From Meloidogyne chitwoodi (taxonomy: Eukaryota; Nematoda; Chromadorea; Rhabditida; Meloidogynidae): a stretch of DNA of 64,000 nt. Shown in pieces: positions 56,421 to 64,000 of this stretch (the first letter of the stretch is position 1; every line of letters starts with the position of its first letter). Made by a program: the position numbers and the translations under genes. The stretch lies in NCBI GenBank assembly GCA_015183035.1, contig JACZZP010000002.1, positions 186,001 through 250,000 on the forward strand, in the 5' to 3' direction. The notes under the pieces were generated by a model that saw nothing but the letters and a program-made list of their open reading frames with translations, did not search any database and was not told the origin of the DNA.

Positions 56421-59160
56421 TTATTTGCGCTTAATTGGACGCCAAATGTTAACATTTCGAATTGCTCGATTAATATTTTCTAACCAATTATCACGATCAA
56501 TTGGAGTATCCGCAGCAAAAAGCATTCTTATTAAATTTAAAAAAAGTTAAAAATAATTCATTTAAAAAAATAGTAAAATTGACCCCTTACCCCTATAAAT
56601 TAAAAAAAAAATTTTTTTTAAAAATTTTTTTTTTAAATTTTTAATCTTCCCACTTATAGATTTATACCTGACCATTTAATTAAATTAAAAAAAATATATT
56701 TTTTATTTAAAAAAACCTAATGCCTTCCTTTTTGTCTCCTTCACATTTTTGCTGTGGAGGTACAACATCAACTTGCATTGAATTTGGAAATGAAGCAGAG
56801 GAAGGAGATAATGCAGTAACTGTTGTTATACACCAAACCAATTCTATTGTAACTATTGGATCCTAAAAATAATTTAAAAAAATTTCAGTACAAATGGTCA
56901 AATGGACATAATGGTCAAAAAGAGATTTTTACACAAGACGACAAAAACATGTTTTCCAAAACGTTAAACAATTTAATTTCAATTTTTAACCCTTTTTTAT
57001 AATTGACTAACCATTATGTTCTTTTGAAATTTTATAGGAGAAAAGAAGGCTGAAAGGAACCATGGAGGTAAAGGAAAAGGTACCAAAAAATTAAAAAAAA
57101 ATATTAAAAAAATTAAAAAAAATACTTTAGTTGCCTCATCTTCAGGATAACGCCAAAAATTAAGTTGTTCATTTTCCAAAACGCACCAAAAACGATTCCA
57201 AGCACCCAAACCACTTACAATTTGGTAAAGTGAAAGAAAAGAGCTATATCCTCCAATTTTTGATGAATTCTTTAAATTAATTAAATTAAAATTAATTTAA
57301 TTAAAAAAAACCAAATCAGAATGACAATCCATGCTTAACAAACAAATTCCATCTAAAGGATATACAATATCATTTAAAATAAATTTTTGACGTCCAATTA
57401 ATTGTCTAGTAATTGTTAAATGTCCAACACGTTGAAATCCTGGATCCATTACACCTATTGGTCTGTGGGCATTTCCAGAAGAATAATTATCTTTAAAAAA
57501 TAAATTTTTAATTAATCAAAAATTTATTTTTAATTAATATATTTCCCCTTATACTCATAAAAATAAAAAAAAATTCCAAAAATACCCCAAAATCAAAAAT
57601 AATTAAAAATTAATTTTAGCTTACTAAAAGTATTCGAATAAGCATTAAGAGGAGTGCTAATCACCATTCGTCGCCATGTCCTTTTTTTGCTGTTAGCACT
57701 GCGATCTGAACCGTCCTTCTCTTGAGAAGCTTTCTAAAAATAATTTAATTAATAATTAAATAAAAATTAAAAAAAAATAAAAACCAAAGAATAAATTTCC
57801 AATTCACAGGTAAATTCTGGCGATAAACCTTCAATAGGTATGTAATGAGTAAATTCAATAAATCCACTTTTTATGCCTTGATCGCTAGATTCCAAAGAAG
57901 TATGAAATATATTCTCACCACATTTTAATAGAACAATAAAATAGTAACGATTTATTGCTTTAAAAAAGAAAAATAAAATTAAAGATTTATTTTGTACCCA
58001 TGGAACTTTTTTTTGACCCAAACTTGTTCCAAAAAATTGTTCCAAAAAATTAATAATTGTTACAAAAAATTCAAAAAATTGTTACAAAAAATTCTTCGGA
58101 ACAAGGACTATAAGGAGTAAGAGATTGGAAAAAATTTAAATATTAAAAAAAATATTTCATTGATATAAATTAAAATAAACTAACAAGAATTACCGCCATG
58201 AGCACAATTATTAGAATATTCTCTACAAAGTCTAATAGAAATTGAAGAAAAAGTTAATGTTCCTTTTGAATCAGTAGAGTCAATTCCAATTTTATTATTA
58301 ATAACACGATCACGTTCCAATAGTAAAGTACGTCTGCGTTCTGTTGAAATTAAAAGAGCACGTTGAGCATCGACCTTTTTTTAATTAATTAAAAAAGATT
58401 TAAATTTAGAGGTCCAAGACATTTTTAAAATATTCTCTAGATTTTACTTAAAAGTCCAGATGTTGGTTAAATTTCAATAAATTAAAATAAAAACAAAACC
58501 GAGAAGATTTTGAATAATCTCAAACTCCAAATAACAAGTGCTCTATTTTCATATTAAATTGGGGAAGTCAAAAACTCAAAGGTTAATACTTTATTTTAAA
58601 ATAAATTAAAAAAACCTCTTCTCTCCCCCCACGAAACTGATCATTTTGACGGCAAAAAGCCAGAGCTCTCGATGCTTGACAAATTTGGTCTTGTTGGACA
58701 ACAATCAAATCATGAAGACGTTTCATTTGAAATTCTTGATCAAAAGATTTTTGCGTTGGTTGATCCGATGTTCCTAAAATTTAATTAAATATTATTGGGT
58801 CAAAAAATCTCAAACCTGTAGAAAAACTGTCAAAAGTATTTTCATTGATTGTATTCGTCTCATAATTATTGTTAATTGTTAAACTTCGAGAAATCGATTG
58901 ATGAGAAGAATTGCTTTTAAGATGACTAATTGGACTCAAATCCAAGTCTTTTTGCTTCTTCCTATCTTCCTTGTATTTTTCTAATTCACGATTAATATCA
59001 TCCCAAAGAGAGCCAATTATTGTTTCTGTTGGTGTAATTGGACGAAATTTGGAAGATGATGAAGGTTTTGGAGGGACAGGAGGAGGTGGTGGCTTTTTTG
59101 CCATTGGAGATGCTGTTGGTGATGTTACTGAAGTCAACTTTAAAAAATATTTTTCTAAAG
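56421..59160 (-). CDS. Anillin-like protein (anillin homology domain plus PH domain); 5' end uncertain
   Basis: Cytokinetic scaffold that in other animals links RhoA, septins and actomyosin at the contractile ring. From the 5' side: a Pro-rich stretch ([19 protein letters not shown]), [15 protein letters not shown], then the anillin homology domain beginning [19 protein letters not shown] (compare the family's 'QEVICQTSQALN'), [20 protein letters not shown], the FTHYIPIEG strand and the [13 protein letters not shown] segment. Then come the PH domain blocks [19 protein letters not shown] and [11 protein letters not shown], and a C-terminal helix [20 protein letters not shown] ending [12 protein letters not shown] with TAA (56423-56421). 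At least nine exons. The long N-terminal region found in most anillins is not seen. The plus side of the Pro-rich exon abuts the SECp43-like relic at 59170-59442, so the first exon is uncertain. Confidence 0.85.
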
Positions 59161-59169
59161 TAACACTTT

Positions 59170-59442
59170 TTAAGCTGTTAATCTCCCTAAAAAATAAAAA
59201 ATAAAACAAACTCTCGATCCCTGATCAATTTTAACATTTGAAATATCCTTCCCGTATTGTTGTCCAAATTCTTCATGAATATATTCTTTATCCCATTCAT
59301 CTGGCGGAGCGTTGCCAAATTGATGTTGTTGCTTAGGAAATGACTGCTTTTGTGGTGATGGATTTGTTTGTGAAAGCAATTTTTGTTGATTATTTAAAGG
59401 CGAATTATTAACATTTTCGTTATCTTGTAAATTTTGCAGCAT
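59170..59442 (-). pseudogene. Inverted, decayed copy of the SECp43-like 5' coding region
   Basis: Reads MLQNLQDNENVNNSPLNNQQ and further QHQFGNAPPDEWDKEYIHEE, then YGKDISNVKIDQGSRV. Compared with the gene at 63701 (MMQNLQDTEAVNNSLMNKQQ; GYIREAYGQYGKDISNVKM), it lacks the ten-residue block around WMGDLCP that contains RNP2 of the RRM, plus three residues before DQGSRV. Similarity continues past the coding end into the A/T run before an ag. Either it is a relic, or it has become the first exon of the anillin gene; a splice to the anillin exon would need a 25-bp intron, which is too short to trust. Confidence 0.65.
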
Positions 59443-59717
59443 TTTGAAGGAAAATAAAAATGTATTCTAAAAAAGTTTAAATTTGTTAAAAAGAGTGACG
59501 CGAAAGAAAATCTAAACAATAAATTGGTAAAAATTAGTTAATCTTCACACTTTATCTAACAAAGCCAATGAATCATTCACTCCTATTTAAATTATATTTT
59601 GGCGCTTATTTAATAAATTGGTTAGGCAAAGACAAATTTGTCGCGAAATAGTATTTAAAATAATATAATTAGAGATAAAAAGAAAATTCAGACAAGTAAG
59701 GCAAATCGGTCCGCGAC

Positions 59718-60001
59718 TATTCGGGCTTTCATTTTTCATCATTTGTATATTTGAGTCAGAAACGAAAATTTTTTAAAAAATCTTTATTTGTTAGACTCTT
59801 TAAAATAAAACATTAAGAAAATAGTATATATGTTAGAGAAAAAAATTAGAAAATGAAAAATTTTCCTTACATTTTACGTTTATTTTAAATATATATTTCA
59901 TTTCTGATAGTGTATTTTTAAACTTTCTTTTTTAGAATATACATACTTTTTTATTTTCTTTCAATATGATGCAAAATTTGCAAGATACCGAAGCTGTTAA
60001 T
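59718..60001 (+). repeat. Direct repeat copy 1: SECp43-like upstream region plus first 12 codons
   Basis: Nearly identical to 63447-63736: starts at tattcgggctttcattt, includes gaaaattttccttacatttt, atttctgatagtg and acatacttttttatt, then MMQNLQDTEAVN (ATG 59966). Homology stops exactly after gctgttaat. The following sequence differs: here gtaaaaaag, there aattctctt. Confidence 0.9.
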
Positions 60002-60500
60002 GTAAAAAAGACAAAAATTTGAATTTACTCCGTTGGAAATGTTACAAGTGTAGCTTTACCGTTACCACCTTGGATGAAGTACATAACACCGAGGTAATAG
60101 AATCAGAGACGACAATAACACATTCCATGTTTAGTTTTTTTAATAATTTTTAAAAAATATTTTTTTAATAATTTCTTTAATTTTTAAATTTTTTGAAAAA
60201 TTATACATAGGTATATATAATTTAGAAAAAAATTCAAGCAATTTTTAAAAAGCTAAAACATTTTTCATAATTGTTTTTTTTGAAGTTAGAAAAGAGATTT
60301 TTTAAAATTTTTGTAAAACCAGGACTATACAAATGCTCCATCATCAAATTCTGCTGCTTCAACAACTAAAACTTGCCAAAATTCATCTACAAAATTTGAA
60401 ATTTTGATTGAAAATCTTAGAGAGGATTTAAATAATGAAAAACAAAAATATTTAATCCTTAAAAATAAAATTACAGAAATACAACAAGAAAAAGATTGTA
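59966..60500 (+). pseudogene. FLYWCH-like/coiled-coil unit 1, driven from a captured 5' end, apparently broken
   Basis: The captured start MMQNLQDTEAVN runs into VKKTKI and a stop. In another frame, 60016-60123 gives LLRWKCYKCSFTVTTLDEVH and ETTITHSM, which has the W-x-C..C...H shape of a FLYWCH-type zinc finger. A later exon (about 60324-60500) reads TNAPSSNSAASTTKTCQN, then a coiled coil FEILIENLREDLNNEKQKY with KITEIQQEK. The order (finger, Ser/Thr/Gln linker, coiled coil) parallels the unit at 61488. A frame change between the captured start and the finger argues that it is not functional, unless an unseen intron restores it. Confidence 0.45.
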
Positions 60501-61487
60501 AGTAATAAATTTTTTGAGAATAAAACTAATTAATTTAAAGAAAAAAATAACTAAATAAAAATATGAATTGATTAAAAAAAATTGAAAAAGATGAGAAATT
60601 GATTGAGAATAAAATAGAAAAAGAAAGAATAAAAGTGAAAAATTAATAAAGAGAATAGTTATTTAGAAGATATATATTTTTTAATAAAAAGAAAAAAAAT
60701 TTTAAAATAAAATTTTTAAAAATTAAAAAAGTTAAAATAATAATTAAAGAAAAATCAAAGTAAAGGATAGAAAAAAATTTTAATTTATGTAATCATTTTT
60801 TGGTAAATTAAATAAAGACTGAAGAAAAAGTAAATCTTTTTTTATTTTAAAAAAAAGAAATATAATAGTCCTATTTCGTCTATTTCTTCCCTTCCCGTAT
60901 TTGCCCTTCCCTTCGCGTCGCGAACTTATTTATATTTTATAATTGAAATAGTTTTATTTAAATGTTTTTCTTTTATTGTTTAAATTAATAGGAGGGGAAC
61001 CGCTACAAATGGAGGTCCTACCGAAACGACCGTAAGGGAGTTATTTGTCATAGGGGGAATTTTAAAATAAATTAAATATAAAATTGAATATAAAAATTTA
61101 AATTATAATTTATTTAATAAGAGAAATTAGCCAGAAATAGGGGTAGGCAAATTGGAGTTTTTAACATTTTGAAATATTTTAACTCACATCAGTATATTAT
61201 AAAATAACGAAAAAAAATGAAATTATTTTATTTTTTTTTGTATTTATTCACAAAATAAATTTTTTACTCTTGCACTCTCTGCTTTTATCCAACAAAAACT
61301 ATTTAATTATAACTTTTTTTTAATTATGAATATCATTTAAAATTTAAAAATAAATAATAATATTAGTAGATTTACTTATTGATAAATTTATAAAATTTAT
61401 CAATTTATAATAAATAAATAAATTCTGAATTTGATCAAATTTTTATTTTTTTCATTTAATTTTTTGTAAGTTGTTTCTTTAGAGAAA
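60501..61487. other. Spacer between two FLYWCH-like units
   Basis: AT-rich with one GC-richer patch (60880-61060) containing cccttcccgtatttgccctt, cttcgcgtcgcgaac and ctaccgaaacgaccgtaagg. I could not assign it to an RNA or protein. No gene supported. Confidence 0.45.
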
Positions 61488-63430
61488 ATGACCGAATTTT
61501 ACAATAATTCGAAAAATAAAACTTTAAAATATAATGAAAAATATTATTATTATTATAATAAAACAACAAATAAATTAATATGGAAATGCAAATATTGCAC
61601 AGCTACAGCTGTTACAGCTGAAGCTGTAAATGGATGTGAAATAGAAATAAAAAAGGAGCATGAGTGTCATGAAGTTTTTTTCTTTTTTAATAAAAAAAAT
61701 AAAAATAGAAAAAATTAATTTTTAAAAATTAATTTTTAAAAATTAAAAAAATGATTTAAAATGATTTTTTAATTAAAAAGTTATTGAAAGCTAAAAAGAA
61801 GAATAGAAAAAATTGTTCTGGAAGTATTAAAAAAATAAAGATATAGTTATGGATTATAATGAAAAAGGAAATAACAGTAACAACATTCATAAAGATAACA
61901 CTTTAAATCAACAATGTCAAGCTGAGGCCACAACATCTGGACTGAGAAATAATAATTTTGAAATTGAATTACTGAAAAATGATTTGCAAACTGAAACAAA
62001 TCGAAAATTAGAGTTGGAAAGAATTGTTAGACAGTTGGAAAATGGTAATTATATAAAAAAATTTTAAATAAATTTTAGGCATTAAAACATTTTTTCATAA
62101 AAATGTTATAAATTTAAAATAATTTTTAATGATAAAATAATTGAATAAATTATTGAATTCAAAAGAGAAAATAAAGTTAAGAAATTTTATTTTAATATAT
62201 TAATTAATGTTATTTATTTATCTAAAAAATCTGTTATTTTTAATAAAAATTCTGATACATTAATTTGTTGATTTAAAGTAATTTAGGAAAATTTGTAATT
62301 ATTTTTATAAAAATATAAAAATAAATTTTATATATAAAAAGAACTGAATGGCCGAGTACTTGTAACAACTGCTGATGCGACGCAAGGACACGAAGCAGAC
62401 GTCACGGTAGTATTTACAACAGTTTCTGAATTTCAGGAAAAATCAGACGAGGGAAAAGACCATTTTGCTGTGATCATGATCGAGTGAAAGTCAGCCAATT
62501 TGAAAGATGAGCTACAAGAAGCTCAATCATTAATTAAAAAATTGAATGAAAAAGAAATGTCAGTCATGGAAATAATGGAAAAAAAATTGATTTAAATGAA
62601 ATAAATTTAAAGTTTCAAAAAAGAAATGATGAGGAAAAAAAATTAAATAAAAAAATTGAAGAATTAAACATTTTACTGGATGAAAAAATAGGAAATTAGA
62701 AGAGTTACAATGTAGACTTGACGTTTATGCATATAATCAATCTTTAAGGTAGATATAAAAATTTTTAAATAATAAATTTAGGGTAAAGAGGCAAAACACA
62801 GTTTTCCAAAATACATTCCAGACAAAACACCGTCTAAAAAATATTTTAATTTAAATGATTTATTGTGTTTTAAATTAAAAATAAAAGCTTTCTTCATAAC
62901 AGTAAAATTAATAATTTAAAAAAGAAATCAATAAATAATTCAAAATTTTTACTATAAAAAATATTTTTTTATAGAAATTAAAGCATTACAAGAAGAACAT
63001 GAAATTGAAAAAAATCAAATTTTGAATGAACTAAATTCTGCTCATTTACAATTAAAAGATTCAAAGAAACGAGTAGATGAAGATGTCATTGAACAATATG
63101 AAGTAAAGCGAAAACGTGCAGCAAAAGAATTGGAAAGTGTTGTTCAACAACTTGCCGAAGCAGAAGCATCACAGAAGAGGGCAGAAAATTCCAAAATGAA
63201 AATGATGGAGGATGAAGTCTCTTTTATTATAAAAATGAAAAATAATTTAAAATTTTTAATAAATCTGAGATTATTTTAAAAAATATAAAATAATAAAAAT
63301 AATAATATTAATTTTAATTATTAGGATTATGTATGTTAAAATACATATATATATATATATTTTTGTAGATATGAAAAAACAACTTGCGGATGAAAGGCAA
63401 GAACATGAACTGGCATTAAAAAATAATGAA
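61488..63430 (+). CDS. FLYWCH-like zinc-finger/coiled-coil protein, truncated, with frame slips
   Basis: Exon 1 (61488 to about 61672) reads MTEFYNNSKNKTLKYNEKYY, then NKLIWKCKYCTATAV and EHECHE: an FLYWCH-like aromatic/Cys/His module. Exon 2 (from about 61849, ATG present) reads MDYNEKGNNSNNIHKDN and a coiled coil FEIELLKNDLQTETNRKLEL ending RQLEN. A 450-bp intron (62045-62494) joins to NLKDELQEAQSLIKKLNEKE. The frame slips in an A8 run (62579-62586) and an A6 run (62683-62688). Further coiled-coil exons: HEIEKNQILNELNSAHLQL, RKRAAKELESVVQQLAEAEA, and KKQLADERQEHELALKNNEK. The last runs directly into the duplicated SECp43-like block at 63447 and stops. Function unknown; FLYWCH modules often bind DNA. 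It could be a pseudogene. Confidence 0.5.
62344..62487 (+). pseudogene. Superfamily-1 helicase fragment inside the intron 62045-62494
   Basis: An open stretch of about 47 codons reads ELNGRVLVTTADATQGHEAD, then VTVVFTTVSEFQEKSDEGKD and HFAVIMIE. The T-x-D-x-x-Q-G-x-E-x-D...V pattern is motif V of Upf1/Dna2-like helicases. It is clearly less AT-rich than its surroundings. It lies wholly in an intron that splices cleanly without it, in the same orientation as the host. Confidence 0.6.
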
Positions 63431-63446
63431 AAAAGCGCAAGTGTTA

Positions 63447-63736
63447 TATTCGGGCTTTCATTTAAATATTTTCATTATTTGTATATTTGAGTAAGAAACG
63501 AAAATTTTTAAAACAATTCTTTATTTCTTAGACTCTAAAATAAAACATTAAAAAAATAGTATATTTGTTAGAGAAAAAAATTAGAAAATGAAAAATTTTC
63601 CTTACATTTTACGTTTATTTTAAATATATATTTCATTTCTGATAGTGTATTTTTAAACTTTCTTTTTTAGAATATACATACTTTTTTATTTTCTTTCAAT
63701 ATGATGCAAAATTTGCAAGATACCGAAGCTGTTAAT
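63447..63736 (+). repeat. Direct repeat copy 2: SECp43-like upstream region plus first 12 codons
   Basis: Near-identical to 59718-60001, with small indels (tttaaatattttcattattt versus tttttcatcattt). It is joined on its left to the truncated coiled-coil gene and on its right to the full SECp43-like gene, so this is the copy that still has its own downstream exons. Confidence 0.9.
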
Positions 63737-64000
63737 AATTCTCTTATGAATAAACAACAATTGCCAGCTCCACAAAATCCAACACAGCAACATTCATATC
63801 CTCAGCAACAACAACAACATCAATTTGGCCATGCTCCGCCAGATTGCACTATTTGGATGGGTGATTTATGTCCTGAATGGGATGCTGGATATATTCGTGA
63901 AGCATATGGACAATACGGGAAGGATATTTCAAATGTTAAAATGGTTACTACTGATCAGGGATCGAGAGTTTGTTTTTTATTTTTTAGAAGATTCAAAGCT
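63701..64000 (+). CDS. SECp43/TRNAU1AP-like RRM protein, 5' part (runs off the window)
   Basis: Starts MMQNLQDTEAVNNSLMNKQQ, a Gln/Pro-rich leader (PQQQQQHQFGHAPPD) and then an RRM: CTIWMGDLCPEWDAGYIREA has the W-M-G-D-L opening of the first RRM of tRNA-selenocysteine-associated protein 1 (SECp43: 'LWMGDLEPYMDE'), and GQYGKDISNVKMV with SRVCFLFF aligns with its beta-3/RNP1. Related proteins act with nuclear or selenoprotein mRNA, but the selenocysteine role in nematodes is doubtful. Only the first 100 codons are in the window. Which of two near-identical upstream blocks drives it cannot be told. Confidence 0.65.
   Translation, partial: MMQNLQDTEAVNNSLMNKQQLPAPQNPTQQHSYPQQQQQHQFGHAPPDCTIWMGDLCPEWDAGYIREAYGQYGKDISNVKMVTTDQGSRVCFLFFRRFKA

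Noticed and set aside
60880..61060. Possible rRNA or snRNA fragment in the GC-richer patch
   Set aside because: I could not match it to any RNA core I know; words such as ctaccgaaacgacc are too short to support a call.
59718..63736. LTR retrotransposon with the direct repeats as LTRs
   Set aside because: No TG..CA ends, primer-binding site, polypurine tract, or gag/pol frames were seen; the repeat contains the start of a cellular gene.

Overview
The window is nuclear DNA of a very AT-rich nematode, most likely a tylenchid plant parasite such as a root-knot nematode (Meloidogyne). That assignment is inference from base composition, very short introns and gene content; no species marker was used. 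Genes are split by many 35-100 bp AT-rich introns (GT..AG, some GC..AG candidates). A few introns are swollen to 0.4-2 kb by minisatellites, fold-back elements, tRNA-like sequences, one transposon and one snRNA gene. Most coordinates for multi-exon genes are start-to-stop spans of models joined by eye from protein-family continuity.

Layout. 0.3-5.5 kb (+): SLC17-type anion/phosphate transporter with an 18-copy 27-bp minisatellite and a 2-kb composite satellite in its introns. 5.8-7.7 kb (-): queuosine salvage protein QNG1. 8.0-8.55 kb (-): MTRFR/C12orf65-like mitochondrial release factor whose GGQ motif reads GGS. 8.8-17.2 kb (+): WDR19/IFT144, a ciliary transport subunit. 17.2-22.6 kb: gene desert with a degenerate ~172-bp tandem repeat and fold-back elements. 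22.6-26.4 kb (+): G-protein alpha subunit with a complete U2 snRNA gene in one intron. 26.7-29.3 kb (-): TIA-1/TIAR-like protein with three RRMs. 29.8-32.3 kb (+): large acidic Asn-rich protein with a weak ANKRD11/12-like C-terminus. 32.7-34.2 kb (+): METTL9/DREV methyltransferase. 34.3-35.6 kb (-): RWDD1. 35.8-40.6 kb (-): SUV3 mitochondrial RNA helicase, with a 920-bp non-autonomous hAT element in an intron. 40.7-42.3 kb (-): one or two unrecognised genes, partly decayed. 43.5-44.1 kb (-): small unrecognised gene. 45.0-48.8 kb (-): arylsulfatase. 48.8-56.4 kb: second gene desert with the same repeat families. 56.4-59.4 kb (-): anillin (anillin homology and PH domains).

59.4-64.0 kb is the most unusual part. 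A ~285-bp block holding the upstream region and first 12 codons of an SECp43-like RRM gene occurs twice as a direct repeat (59.7 and 63.4 kb), and a third, inverted, decayed copy of that protein's N-terminus lies at the 5' end of the anillin gene. Between the direct repeats are two related FLYWCH-like zinc-finger plus coiled-coil units. The second carries a fragment of a superfamily-1 helicase inside an intron and is cut off by the second copy of the block.

Most genes are unrelated housekeeping functions and do not form a pathway. QNG1, MTRFR and SUV3 share a link to RNA or translation, but I see no operon evidence. The notable biology is in the genome architecture: unrelated introns share the same minisatellites, tRNA-like relics and fold-back families.
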